From: Hyphomicrobiaceae bacterium
Lineage (GTDB): Bacteria; Pseudomonadota; Alphaproteobacteria; Rhizobiales; Methyloligellaceae
Length of the DNA: 64,000 bases
Assembly (NCBI GenBank): GCA_028066055.1
Contig: JALCBY010000001.1
Span: 204,198 to 268,197, forward strand
Direction: 5' to 3'
The translations under genes and the position numbers were made by a program. The notes under the pieces are model-generated. The model was not told the origin of the DNA, ran no database searches, and saw only the letters and a list, made by a program, of their open reading frames with translations. Shown in pieces: positions 9,280 to 18,420 of the stretch (positions are counted from its first letter, which is position 1; every line of letters starts with the position of its first letter).

Positions 9280-9762
9280 TTATCCGCCGGACTGCCGCAT
9301 ATGCGAGTAGACAGCCTGTGACGGGCGACCGGTAACCGGAAGCTGGTTGTTGTACTGGTAAGCGCTGATCGCATCTGCCGTCCGCCGGCCATAGACACCG
9401 TCGACGGGACCCGGGTCGTACCCGAGGTTCGAAAGCGAAACCTGAATATTGTATACGAGGCCGTTGTTATAGACCGGCCGCGGGGGACCATACCGGGGCG
9501 GCGGAGGTGCGGGACGCCGCGCAGCCGAAGCTGCGCCACCGACAACCGCGCCGATACCGGCACCAACCGCGGCACCTCGGCCGCCTCTCGCGGCGCCACC
9601 GATAATCGCGCCAACCGCTGCTCCACCGACGACGCCGCCCAGTGTGGGTCCTCTGTTCTGGGCATCTGCACTCGGCGCACTGCCGATCAGCACGAATGCC
9701 GAAAGAGCGGCCGCGCATGCCACGCCGCTGAATGTTAATCTTTTAAACTCAATCCGAGCCAT
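9280..9762 (-). CDS. Glycine-zipper, peptidoglycan-binding-like exported protein
   Basis: A 160-residue protein: signal peptide (to about residue 34), then a glycine-rich zipper (GGVVGGAAVGAIIGGAARGG and a second copy), a Pro/Arg linker, and a C-terminal peptidoglycan-binding-1-like repeat (VQVSL-like helix, LGYDPGPVDGVYGRRTADAI, SAYQ). The glycine zipper suggests outer-membrane association and the last domain cell-wall contact. The second ATG is used because GGAGGG lies nine bases before it. A strong terminator follows. Single-gene unit; role probably envelope structure. Confidence 0.8.
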   Translation of the reverse strand: MARIEFKRLTFSGVACAAALSAFVLIGSAPSADAQNRGPTLGGVVGGAAVGAIIGGAARGGRGAAVGAGIGAVVGGAASAARRPAPPPPRYGPPRPVYNNGLVYNIQVSLSNLGYDPGPVDGVYGRRTADAISAYQYNNQLPVTGRPSQAVYSHMRQSGG

Positions 9763-10015
9763 GGATATCATCCCTCCAAAAACGCGTCTCGTTACAACCC
9801 ATGATGGTATGTCGAAACGCTATCAACCAATTTTGAGCGAATAACTCGCTCATTCGGACGAATCCCGCCAGCAAACGCCCCATAATCCAAGGATATGGGA
9901 AACAAATCGCGAAAATCAAACACTCCTGTTTCGTTTTTTGTCCCGATGGTGAATAACAGTGGAAACCATAACCTGCCCAGATTGCAATTCACATTCCACG
10001 GGGGACGCTCAAACC

Positions 10016-11671
10016 ATGCGCCATGGCGGACAAATATTGGTCGATCAACTGCGCGAAGAGGGATGCGATATGGCCTTCTGCGTGCCGGGAGAGAGTTATC
10101 TGGCGGCCCTCGACGGTCTACACGGACAAAACGATATCCGCACCATCGTCTGCCGTCAGGAAGGCGGCGCCGCGATGATGGCCGACGCCTACGGCAAGAT
10201 TACCGGACGGCCGGGAATCGCCTTTGTCACGCGCGGGCCCGGCGCGACCAATGCCTCCATCGGTGTCCATATCGCGCAGCAGGATTCAACGCCGATGATC
10301 CTGTTCGTCGGTCAGGCAGCGCGCGGGATGCTCGGACGCGAAGCGTTTCAGGAGGTGGACTTTCCGGCCATGTTCGGACCGCTCGCGAAATGGGCAGCGG
10401 AAATCCGGGAAACGGACCGCATTCCGGAATATGTCTCCCGTGCCGTTCACACGTCTATGTCGGGGCGTTCGGGCCCGGTGGTGCTCTCACTTCCCGAAGA
10501 CATGCTGAGCGCATCGGCGGACGTTGCAAATATTCCCGCATCGCCCGTTGCCGAGGCACACCCCGGGCAGGAGGATATGGAAGCCGTCGCACAAGCCCTG
10601 AGCAACGCGAAGCAACCTCTGATTCTTGCCGGTGGCCCGGGCTGGAGCCAGCAGGTGCGCGATGACCTCACATCTTTTGTGGAAGCGTGGGAACTACCGG
10701 TCGCGGTGATGTTCCGCGGTCAGTACAGCATCGACAACCGGCATCCGAACTATGTCGGCCTTGCAGGCATCGGAATCGACCCGGCACTGAAGCGGCACAT
10801 CCAGGAAGCGGATCTGATACTCGCGCTGGGTCCGCGCCTCGGCGAGATCACCACGGGCGGATACACGCTGCTGTCGCCGCCGGCGCAGAAACAAAAACTC
10901 ATTCATGTCCACCCGGGAGCGGAAGAGCTGAACAGCGTCTACCGGGCGGACATTCCGATCGTCGCCTCGATGAGTTCCTTCACGTCAAAGCTCGGTCAGC
11001 TCGAACCGCCAAAATCCATTCCCTGGGCGGATCAAACGAAAAAAGCCCGGGCCGCATACGAAGCCTTCACCAAACCGCGGGAAACGCCGGGCGACGTCAA
11101 GCTGGAGCAGATCGTGTCCCACGTTTCCAAGACCCTGCCCGAGGACGGAATCATCACGAATGGTGCGGGCAACTATTCCGGTTTCATCCATCGCTATACG
11201 CAATACAAGGCATACCGGGGCCAGGTGGCCACCACGTCCGGCACGATGGGATATGGTCTGCCCGCGGCGATTGCCGCCAAGCTGACGGCACCGGAACGCA
11301 AGGTCGTGTGCTACGCGGGCGACGGATGTTTCCTCATGAACGGACAGGAGCTTTCGACCGCCGTCCGTTATGACCTGCCGATGGTCATCATCGTCGTCAA
11401 CAACGGCATGTATGGAACCATCCGGATGCATCAGGAACGCGAATATCCCGGCCGCATTTCCGGAACAGAACTCGAAAACCCGGATTTCGCCGCCTACGCG
11501 CGCAGCTTCGGTGCGAACGGAGAAACCATCGTGAAAACAGAGGATTTTCCGGATGTCTTCGACGCGGCGCTGGATGCGAAAAAGCCAACCCTGATCGAAC
11601 TCAAGATCGACCCCGAAGCGATCACGCCGACAACGACGCTTGAGAAGATTCGCTCCGACGCCCTCGCCTGA
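10016..11671 (+). CDS. ThDP-dependent acetolactate-synthase-like enzyme
   Basis: A 551-residue three-domain thiamine diphosphate enzyme. The N-terminal Pyr domain holds the activating Glu in CRQEGGAAMMADAYG, the middle domain starts near KQPLILAGGPG, and the C-terminal PP domain has GDGCFLMNGQEL followed 20-odd residues on by VVNN. These features fit the large-subunit acetolactate synthase/benzoylformate decarboxylase superfamily. No regulatory ilvH-like gene is next to it, so branched-chain synthesis is not assured; a decarboxylase or ligase on another 2-oxo acid is possible. The start at MRHGGQILVDQL has a GGGGA site ten bases upstream; a GTG 19 codons earlier is the alternative. Confidence 0.88.
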   Translation: MRHGGQILVDQLREEGCDMAFCVPGESYLAALDGLHGQNDIRTIVCRQEGGAAMMADAYGKITGRPGIAFVTRGPGATNASIGVHIAQQDSTPMILFVGQAARGMLGREAFQEVDFPAMFGPLAKWAAEIRETDRIPEYVSRAVHTSMSGRSGPVVLSLPEDMLSASADVANIPASPVAEAHPGQEDMEAVAQALSNAKQPLILAGGPGWSQQVRDDLTSFVEAWELPVAVMFRGQYSIDNRHPNYVGLAGIGIDPALKRHIQEADLILALGPRLGEITTGGYTLLSPPAQKQKLIHVHPGAEELNSVYRADIPIVASMSSFTSKLGQLEPPKSIPWADQTKKARAAYEAFTKPRETPGDVKLEQIVSHVSKTLPEDGIITNGAGNYSGFIHRYTQYKAYRGQVATTSGTMGYGLPAAIAAKLTAPERKVVCYAGDGCFLMNGQELSTAVRYDLPMVIIVVNNGMYGTIRMHQEREYPGRISGTELENPDFAAYARSFGANGETIVKTEDFPDVFDAALDAKKPTLIELKIDPEAITPTTTLEKIRSDALA

Positions 11672-11821
11672 CCGAGCTGATCGACCTGACTGGTTGAGAT
11701 ATGGGACACGATTGTCCGCCGCGGACTTAACCGCAACGGATTTGCTCCCCATATTCCGTTCAGAAATCATCGTTCATGCGTGGTGTGGACGTGACATTTG
11801 TCCGATCCAAGAGGTCAATCA

Positions 11822-12337
11822 ATGAACCGAGTTCTGGCCGTATGCGCGGCTTTCTTGGCACTGACTCTCGCACCCCTGCACGCCGAAGAAGCCGACGATC
11901 CCGACCTGATCTTCAAGAAGACAACGGTCTGGAAGTTTCTCTCTCCCGACCACAAGCTTGCGACCTATGCCATCGATGATCCGTTGGTCGAGGGTGTCGC
12001 CTGTCATTTCACCGTGCCGGAAAAAGGCGGCTGGTCCGGCTGGCTTGGTGTTGCGGAAGAACTCTCCGACGCCTCTCTCGCCTGCCGTCAGATCGGGCCG
12101 ATCACGTTCAAAGAGAAGTTCGAACAGGGCGAAGAGGTCTACCGTGAGCGACGATCGCTGTTCTTCAAGAAAGTCCGCGTCGTGCGCGGCTGCGACGCCA
12201 AGCGGAATGTTCTTGTGTATCTGATATATTCCGACAAGCTGATCGAAGGCAGCCCGAAGAATTCGACGTCGACGGTTCCGATCATGCCGTGGGGCGATAA
12301 ACCCGCGCCGAAATGCGGCGACTGGCTCGACGAATAG
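11822..12337 (+). CDS. CreA-family periplasmic protein
   Basis: A 171-residue exported protein: signal peptide MNRVLAVCAAFLALTLAPLHA, then the family core DDPLVEGVACHFT and GVAEELSDASLACRQIGP. CreA-family proteins are widespread in Proteobacteria and their function is not established. The three Cys residues in the mature part probably form disulfides. Transcribed with, and 100 bp upstream of, an ECF sigma factor gene; no functional link is known. Confidence 0.88.
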   Translation: MNRVLAVCAAFLALTLAPLHAEEADDPDLIFKKTTVWKFLSPDHKLATYAIDDPLVEGVACHFTVPEKGGWSGWLGVAEELSDASLACRQIGPITFKEKFEQGEEVYRERRSLFFKKVRVVRGCDAKRNVLVYLIYSDKLIEGSPKNSTSTVPIMPWGDKPAPKCGDWLDE

Positions 12338-12435
12338 TCCCGTCTTCCGGCCGTTCGTAAAAAAGTGAAAAAATTTTGTTGCCGCCCAAGGATTCGGGTT
12401 CCGCATGCGTCTAACGGTCTTAAAGGCCCATGACG

Positions 12436-12966
12436 ATGGACGATGACGAACTGGTGAAGCGCGCCGGAAAGGGCGATGCATATGCGTTCCGGCAATTGCT
12501 GGAGCGCCACTATGACACGGCGTACCGCGTGGCATTCCGCTTCACCCGTCATGCGGAAGATGCCGAAGACATTGCGCAGGATATCTGCCTTGTTCTCGCG
12601 CGGAAGATCGGCTCGTTTCGCGGACGCAGCCGGTTCTCCACCTGGCTCTACCGCATCGTCATCAATGCCTGCCGCGATCATGTCAGACGGCAGAAGTCGA
12701 CCGACACGCTGCAGGCAAACTACGCCCTGTTTCGCGAGCAGGCGATGGCCGACGCAGAACACGACAAGGCCCGGCATGGGTGGTTGGGCGAGGCCATTGC
12801 GGCGCTGGAGCCGAAACTGAAGGAAACGGCGGTCCTGGTCCTTTCGGAGGAATTGAGCCACGGCGAAGCGGCATCCGCTCTCGGATGCGCCGAGAGCACC
12901 GTCTCATGGCGCATGCACGAGGTGCGCAAATCGCTGAAGGCTCTGGTGGATGAATTCGATGACTGA
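12436..12966 (+). CDS. ECF-family RNA polymerase sigma factor
   Basis: A 176-residue sigma-70 family ECF factor. Region 2 covers about 5-70 (DAYAFRQLLERHYDTAYRVA, DAEDIAQDICLVLARK, FSTWLYRIVINACRDHVRR) and region 4 about 118-170 (LKETAVLVLSEELSHGEAAS, ALGCAESTVSWRMHEVRKSL). There is no region 3. The second of two close ATGs is preferred because AAAGG lies nine bases before it. Its end overlaps the start of the VWA gene, so the two are translationally coupled; in ECF systems such a partner is often the anti-sigma factor. Target promoters are unknown. Confidence 0.92.
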   Translation: MDDDELVKRAGKGDAYAFRQLLERHYDTAYRVAFRFTRHAEDAEDIAQDICLVLARKIGSFRGRSRFSTWLYRIVINACRDHVRRQKSTDTLQANYALFREQAMADAEHDKARHGWLGEAIAALEPKLKETAVLVLSEELSHGEAASALGCAESTVSWRMHEVRKSLKALVDEFDD

Positions 12967-15124
12967 CGACACGACAAGACTGAAGAACATTCTCGCGAAA
13001 GAGCTGCCTGTGGCCGCGCGAAAAACGGCGAAAACGGAAGCGATCGCACAGGCGATGAGCGCGTTCGAGGAAAAAAAATCTCCTGCCGTCCAAGAATCCG
13101 GCATCGGGGCGCGTCTCATGGGCACAACAAACGCTGTGTATGAAACCCTGATCGGGAGACGCCCCATGAGAATGAACCCAGCCCTGGCCGGCGGTGCGAG
13201 TTTCGCCGTATTGCTCGTCGCTGCACTGAGCGCCACCTACATTCACACGTCCGGTACAAAATTCGGACCGGTGACCCGACCGGCACCGGCTCCCCTGCCC
13301 GAAACAAAGCAGCTTTCGGTTGATCAAACAAAACCGAAAGACCTCGTCGCGAAGAAGCCGGAGACGCCGGTTGCACAGGTCGGGAAGCGCGAAGCGGATA
13401 CGACATCGGAGAGCCCTGCGCATTCCGCACCTAAAGCGTTTGCGGATCGTGAGCAATTTGCGTCCAAAACTCGTGCCCAGGCAGTCCCGGCCACACCCGC
13501 ACCATTGGCAGGCGCACCATCCGGCGCATCGGGTGCTATTGGCAATCATGCCCTAATGCCGGCGCGGAAGCGGAGAAGCGAAGCCTCGCGCGCGCAAAAC
13601 CGCATCGCGGGAGCGCGCAAACAACTCAGCGGACGGGTGATGCCCCGGCCGGACCGTCCGGCGCCGGGCACCTATGAGGAGCAGGGCCGCGACACCTTCG
13701 AGGCTGTCAAATCCAATCCGGTCAAGGTCGTGAGCGAGGATCCCGTCTCGACCTTTTCCATCGATGTGGATACGGCGTCCTATTCCTTCATGCGGTCCTC
13801 ACTCAACAACAACGTGCTGCCGCAGAAGGATGCCGTGCGCATCGAGGAGCTCGTCAACTACTTCGCCTATGACTACGAGAAGCCCGCCGACGCCTCGGTG
13901 CCGTTCAAGACCAATGTGTCGGTTTTCCCGGCACCGTGGAACGCGGAACGCAAGCTCATCCAGATCGGCATCGCCGGATACGATCTGAAAGGGCAAGAGA
14001 AGCCCGCGTCGAACCTGGTCTTCCTGCTCGACACGTCAGGGTCCATGAACGCGCCCAACAAGCTGCCGCTCGTGATCAACTCCATGAAGCTGCTGCTTGA
14101 GACCCTTAAGCCCGACGACACCGTCGCCATCGTCACTTACGCCGGCAATGCGGGCACCGTGCTCGAACCGACTGAGGTGAAAGACAAGGCCAAAATCCTG
14201 GCAGCTCTCGACAAGCTGAGATCGCGCGGTTCGACGGCTGGTGCTGAAGGCATCCGGCAGGCTTACGATCTGGCAAAGGCGAACCTCAAGAAGGATGGCG
14301 TCAACCGCGTGATCCTTGCCACGGATGGTGATTTCAATGTCGGCATTACCGACCGCAATGAGCTGAAGAGCTATATCGAGCGACAACGCAAATCAGGCGT
14401 CTTTCTCTCGGTTCTGGGCTTCGGGCGCGGCAACTACAACGATGCGCTGATGCAAACGCTCGCGCAAAACGGCAACGGCACTGCAGCCTATATCGATACC
14501 CTGAACGAGGCGCGCAAGGTGCTGGTCGAGGAGGCCTCATCCACGCTCTTCCCCATTGCCAAGGACGTGAAAATCCAGGTCGAGTTCAACCCGGCGAAGG
14601 TCTCCGAATATCGCCTTATCGGCTACGAGACGCGGATGCTGAAGCGCGAGGACTTCAACAACGACAAGGTCGATGCGGGAGAGATCGGCGCCGGCCACCG
14701 CGTCACGGCGATCTACGAGATCACGCCGGCGGGCAGCAAATCTCCCACCGTCGACATGCTGCGCTACGGCACGCCGAGGAGCGCGGGGAATACGACCAAG
14801 ACGTCTGACGAATACGGCTTCCTCAAACTGCGCTACAAGCTGCCGGACGAGCAGAAGAGCAAACTGGTGACACTGCCCATCGGTCCCAAAAACGAGTATC
14901 CGTCGGTGAGTGCCGCGCCGAACGAAGCGCGGTTTGCCACGGCCGTTGCGGCCTTTGGCCAGATTCTCAAGGGCGGCAAGTATACAGGCTCATACGGGTA
15001 TGACGATGTGATCCGCCTGGCGCAAAGTGCCAAGGGCAAGGACGAGTTCGGCTACCGCGCAGAGTTCATCAATCTGGTGCGGCTGGCCAAGTCCGCACCG
15101 GCAATGCCGACGCTCCGCCGCTGA
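12959..15124 (+). CDS. Membrane-anchored VWA-domain protein, YfbK-like, possible anti-sigma
   Basis: A 721-residue protein with a charged, cytoplasmic-looking N-terminus (1-70), one membrane helix (GGASFAVLLVAALSATYIHT), a long Pro/Ala/Lys linker, the YfbK-type N-terminal module (PVSTFSIDVDTASYSFMR, RIEELVNYFAYDY), and a VWA domain with an intact metal-binding MIDAS start (LVFLLDTSGSMN). A C-terminal region of the type joined to YfbK-like VWA domains follows. The topology puts the VWA domain in the periplasm. The ATG overlaps the sigma factor stop by eight bases, which suggests the cytoplasmic N-terminus may hold the sigma factor; it has no clear match to a known anti-sigma domain. A stem-loop follows. 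Confidence 0.88.
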   Translation: MTDDTTRLKNILAKELPVAARKTAKTEAIAQAMSAFEEKKSPAVQESGIGARLMGTTNAVYETLIGRRPMRMNPALAGGASFAVLLVAALSATYIHTSGTKFGPVTRPAPAPLPETKQLSVDQTKPKDLVAKKPETPVAQVGKREADTTSESPAHSAPKAFADREQFASKTRAQAVPATPAPLAGAPSGASGAIGNHALMPARKRRSEASRAQNRIAGARKQLSGRVMPRPDRPAPGTYEEQGRDTFEAVKSNPVKVVSEDPVSTFSIDVDTASYSFMRSSLNNNVLPQKDAVRIEELVNYFAYDYEKPADASVPFKTNVSVFPAPWNAERKLIQIGIAGYDLKGQEKPASNLVFLLDTSGSMNAPNKLPLVINSMKLLLETLKPDDTVAIVTYAGNAGTVLEPTEVKDKAKILAALDKLRSRGSTAGAEGIRQAYDLAKANLKKDGVNRVILATDGDFNVGITDRNELKSYIERQRKSGVFLSVLGFGRGNYNDALMQTLAQNGNGTAAYIDTLNEARKVLVEEASSTLFPIAKDVKIQVEFNPAKVSEYRLIGYETRMLKREDFNNDKVDAGEIGAGHRVTAIYEITPAGSKSPTVDMLRYGTPRSAGNTTKTSDEYGFLKLRYKLPDEQKSKLVTLPIGPKNEYPSVSAAPNEARFATAVAAFGQILKGGKYTGSYGYDDVIRLAQSAKGKDEFGYRAEFINLVRLAKSAPAMPTLRR

Positions 15125-15146
15125 CCGTTTGGCGATACATCATTCC

Positions 15147-15182
15147 GAGCGGGTGGATGCGCACGAACGCATCCGCCCGTTC
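15147..15182. terminator. Bidirectional stem-loop terminator
   Basis: A 15-bp stem with two G-T wobbles (15147-15161 with 15168-15182) and a 6-base loop sits between the convergent VWA and DapA-family genes, 23 bp after one stop and 8 bp before the other. The flanking T-run is weak (TTCTTC), so termination may be partial. Confidence 0.6.
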
Positions 15183-15189
15183 TTCGTGA

Positions 15190-16107
15190 TCAGGCTGCCT
15201 TCAGCTCGAAACCATATTGCTCTGTGAGTTCGGCGATGCCCGCCCTCGCATCCGCTTCATCAAGCGGCAGGAAGGGTGGCCGCAGGCGGTTCCACTCCGG
15301 ATCATTGTTGAAGTGGGCGACGATCGCCTTGAGCATCGGAATCATGGGACGGGCCTGAATGGTTTCACGAAACGCGGTGATCTCCGCCTGGAGCGCGTCG
15401 GCCTGATCGGTCTGCCAGTTGTCGTAGACGTTGCGGATCATCCGCGCATTCACATTACCGGTCGCGGTGATGCAACCCGCCGACCCATTGCGCAACCCGT
15501 CCAGCAGGAATATCTCCGAACCCGGAAAGACAGTGAAACCGGGATGGGCATCCAGCAGCGCCTTGGTGTTCGGCCAGTCGCCGGAAGAATCTTTCAACCC
15601 GACCACGGTATCCGGATAGGCCTCGATCAGCCGTCCCACGAGATCGACGGAGAGCCCCACCTGGGCAACGGGCGGGATATGGTAGAGGTAAATCTTCAGC
15701 CGCGCATCGCCGACACGCTCGATAATGTCCGCATAGTATGCGAACAACCCGTCGTCGCTGACGGCTTTGTAGTAAAACGGCGGAAGCATCATGACGCCGC
15801 CGCACCCGAGTTCCACAGCGTGAGACGTAACGGTTGCGGTGTCCGACAAGGCGCAAAGCCCGGTGCCCGGCATCAGGATCTTGGGATCGATCCCGCCTTC
15901 GACCAGCGCGTCAAGCAAATCCATGCGCTCCTGCACGCCGAGCGAGTTCGCCTCGCCCGTGGTGCCGAACGGCGCGAGGCCAGTGCAGCCGTCCGCCAGC
16001 AGCCACTTGCAATGTGCAAGGTAACGCGCGGCATCGGGATTGCCGTCCTCGCCGAACGGCGTCAGTACAGGCGAGATAACGCCATAAAAATCGTGGGATA
16101 CAGTCAT
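15190..16107 (-). CDS. DapA-family (dihydrodipicolinate synthase/N-acetylneuraminate lyase) aldolase
   Basis: A 305-residue (beta/alpha)8 barrel of the DHDPS/NAL family. GTTGE at 48-52 binds the substrate carboxylate, Tyr142 in YLYHIPP is the proton relay, and Lys172 in VGLKDSSGD forms the Schiff base with the 2-oxo acid. The family both joins and splits 2-oxo acids and aldehydes. It lacks the usual lysine-pathway neighbours and instead sits 20-odd bases downstream of a GST gene, so a catabolic lyase is as likely as dapA. The start at MTVSHDFYG follows a GGGAAGGG site. Confidence 0.88.
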   Translation of the reverse strand: MTVSHDFYGVISPVLTPFGEDGNPDAARYLAHCKWLLADGCTGLAPFGTTGEANSLGVQERMDLLDALVEGGIDPKILMPGTGLCALSDTATVTSHAVELGCGGVMMLPPFYYKAVSDDGLFAYYADIIERVGDARLKIYLYHIPPVAQVGLSVDLVGRLIEAYPDTVVGLKDSSGDWPNTKALLDAHPGFTVFPGSEIFLLDGLRNGSAGCITATGNVNARMIRNVYDNWQTDQADALQAEITAFRETIQARPMIPMLKAIVAHFNNDPEWNRLRPPFLPLDEADARAGIAELTEQYGFELKAA

Positions 16108-16136
16108 TTGAATTGCCCTTCCCTCAGGTTGCATGG

Positions 16137-16769
16137 CTACGGCATTGGGATGCCGGGCTGCTCGACCGGAACATGATATCCCTTTTCAACGGCGGGGCGA
16201 GCGGCAATCGCCTTGTACCAACGCACCACGTTGGGGAATTCGTTCATGTCGACCGTGTGCCACTCAAAACGCGAAATCCACGGCCAGGTCGCCATGTCCG
16301 CGATCGTATAGTCGTCTCCCGCCATGTATTCGGTTTCCTTGAGCCGCCTGTCGAGAACGCCGTAAAGCCGCTTCGACTCATTCACATAGCGCTCCTCTGA
16401 ATATTCGCTGACACCCTTGTTGTTCTTCACGAAGTGGTGGGCCTGCCCAATCATCGGACCAATCCCGCCCATCTGCCACATCAGCCATTCGACCGTCCGC
16501 CATTTTTTTTCGAAATCCTGCGGCCAGAACTTGCCCGTCTTCTCGGCGAGATACATCAGGATGGCGCCTGATTCGAACAGGGTAAGTCCGTTGTCGTTGT
16601 CGACAATCGCCGGGATGCGATTGTTGGGCGCGATCTCCAGAAAGTGCGGCTGGAACTGTTCGTCCTTGGCGATGTTGATCGGGTGCACCTTGTACTCAAG
16701 GCCGCATTCTTCAAGCATAATGGAAACCTTGCGACCGTTCGGTGTCGACCACGTATACAGATCAATCAT
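16137..16769 (-). CDS. Glutathione S-transferase, YfcG/YghU-like
   Basis: A 210-residue GST. The thioredoxin-fold half contains DLYTWSTPNGRKVSIMLEE, NNRIPAIVD (cis-Pro) and LFESGAILMYLAEKTG (GSH-binding Glu-Ser), followed by an all-helical half with YTIADMATWPW (N-capping box). The TxxPNGxK start is typical of the nu-class disulfide-bond reductases YfcG and YghU. The ATG at MIDLYTW has AAAGGAC upstream. Same strand as the DapA-family gene 29 bp downstream, so likely one unit. Confidence 0.9.
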   Translation of the reverse strand: MIDLYTWSTPNGRKVSIMLEECGLEYKVHPINIAKDEQFQPHFLEIAPNNRIPAIVDNDNGLTLFESGAILMYLAEKTGKFWPQDFEKKWRTVEWLMWQMGGIGPMIGQAHHFVKNNKGVSEYSEERYVNESKRLYGVLDRRLKETEYMAGDDYTIADMATWPWISRFEWHTVDMNEFPNVVRWYKAIAARPAVEKGYHVPVEQPGIPMP

Positions 16770-16880
16770 GTCGTGATGTCCTTTGGGAAAGAATTCGGCG
16801 CACACAATACTGAGCGGCGCTACTCCACACAACGAAAACGCGCGCAAAAGATTTGCGCCGGAAAAGTAATAAACCGAAAT

Positions 16881-17795
16881 TCAGGTAACCCGCATCAGCC
16901 AAATCCAGGCCGAGACGATAATGGGGCTGAGGACCGTCGAGACCAGCACCATGGCACCCGCCACATCCGGGCGTCTCTCATAGTCGGCACAGAAGATAGC
17001 CAGCAGGAGCCCGACCGGCGCGGCAGCGGCGACGACCAGCAGATCAATCAATTGAGGTTCGAAACCCAGCGCCAGGACGACACCCCATGTCAGCGCCGGC
17101 GCGACAAGCATACGCAAACCGACGGCCAGCCAGACCGGCAACCCCGGCATTGAAAATCGTGAGTCGCTCAATTGTGCGCCGAGGGTGAACAATGCAATCG
17201 AAACATAGGCCTGGGCAATCAATTCGACAGGCCGCACAACAAGCGCCGGCAGATTGATCTCGAACATCTTGACCAGCAGTCCGGCGAACACGGCCAGCAT
17301 CATCGGTGACAGCAAGAGTGTTTTCAGAGACTGCGCGATACTGCCTCGTTCGCGCGCAAGCAGCAGCACACCGTAAGGAATGATCAGAATCCCGTGTAGC
17401 GACACGATCAGCGTCTGATGCAGCAGATAGTCCGGTGGAAAGGCAAGTTGCGCCACCGGCAGTCCGAAATTTCCGGAGTTTGCGAAGGCGGCCGCAAGTC
17501 CGATGACAGGCCGCAGCTCATCCTGTACGCGCAGAAGCGCCGCCAACCCCCAGCCAATCATCACAAGGACAAGAAACTGAAGAATGGTGAACCAGACCGT
17601 CGGCCACACCTCGCCCAGCGGTAATTCCGCACTTGTGAGAAAATGAAACAGGGCGCATGGCAGGAGAACGTTCAGCAACAACCGGCTCAGCGTTCTGACA
17701 TTCAGATCAAGCTTGCGCTGGATGAAACTGCCGAGAGCCATCAGGACGACAATCGGCATTGTCACGTTGGTGAGAATTTCGATGAAAAGAGTCAC
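16881..17795 (-). CDS. AEC-family (auxin efflux carrier-like) transporter
   Basis: A 304-residue membrane protein with about ten hydrophobic segments. It has the AEC pattern of two five-helix halves, including the ANSGNFGLPVAQ loop (the NxGNxGLP motif) and a conserved final helix (TVLSPIIVSAWIWL). The family moves organic anions such as malate or malonate out of, or into, the cell. No enzyme gene next to it names the substrate. Confidence 0.9.
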   Translation of the reverse strand: MTLFIEILTNVTMPIVVLMALGSFIQRKLDLNVRTLSRLLLNVLLPCALFHFLTSAELPLGEVWPTVWFTILQFLVLVMIGWGLAALLRVQDELRPVIGLAAAFANSGNFGLPVAQLAFPPDYLLHQTLIVSLHGILIIPYGVLLLARERGSIAQSLKTLLLSPMMLAVFAGLLVKMFEINLPALVVRPVELIAQAYVSIALFTLGAQLSDSRFSMPGLPVWLAVGLRMLVAPALTWGVVLALGFEPQLIDLLVVAAAAPVGLLLAIFCADYERRPDVAGAMVLVSTVLSPIIVSAWIWLMRVT

Positions 17796-18039
17796 GTCGT
17801 GACAACCGCCCCTCGAATGTCAGGAGACTTCCGGGCGCGGGAACTGCGCCGGAACCGTTCGCCCTGCCTACCCCCATCTACGCCCAAGCGACAAGGATTT
17901 TTATGAAAAGGTTCAGTGTATTAGAGAGTGTTCGGGTGCCGAACGGCCCTCAAATTTCCACGTGAAAGCCTAAGTTTCGTCACAGGACTCGGGGCATAAC
18001 CCATTTGTAGACAATGAAAATTTCTCTTGGGGTTACCCG

Positions 18040-18249
18040 ATGCCGGACTATTCGGATCTGTTGGCGTTCCTGGCAAACAATCCACCTCAGCGCGAAAGTG
18101 AACGCCGGTTGCACGCATCCCTGCTTGAACTGATGGCGCAATGCCTCAGGACTGAGGAGACGGCCGCCGAAAACACGCAGGACGATTCCACCGAGACGCT
18201 CGAAGAGATCATCGAGAAAAATCACATCCGCTGGGTCCGTTACAACTAA
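18040..18249 (+). CDS. Small uncharacterised acidic protein
   Basis: A 69-residue reading frame without recognisable family: helical and acidic, rich in Glu and Thr, ending in NHIRWVRYN. A GGGG-containing ribosome site precedes the ATG. No signal peptide or membrane segment. It lies in a 600-bp gap between convergent and same-strand genes, and an antisense frame overlaps it, so the call rests on composition and the ribosome site only. Confidence 0.4.
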   Translation: MPDYSDLLAFLANNPPQRESERRLHASLLELMAQCLRTEETAAENTQDDSTETLEEIIEKNHIRWVRYN

Positions 18250-18420
18250 AACCCCGCACACATTAACCGCCCTTCCAAGCATTGGAAGTAGCGGCCTGCG
18301 ACAGCCGGTCATCTGGGCATCTGATTTGCGCGAGTATACACAACGCGCTCCTAGAATTTCGAACAGTGCGATTCCATCGCATATAGTTCTGCCCAACACG
18401 CCCATCAGGGAGAAAACCTC

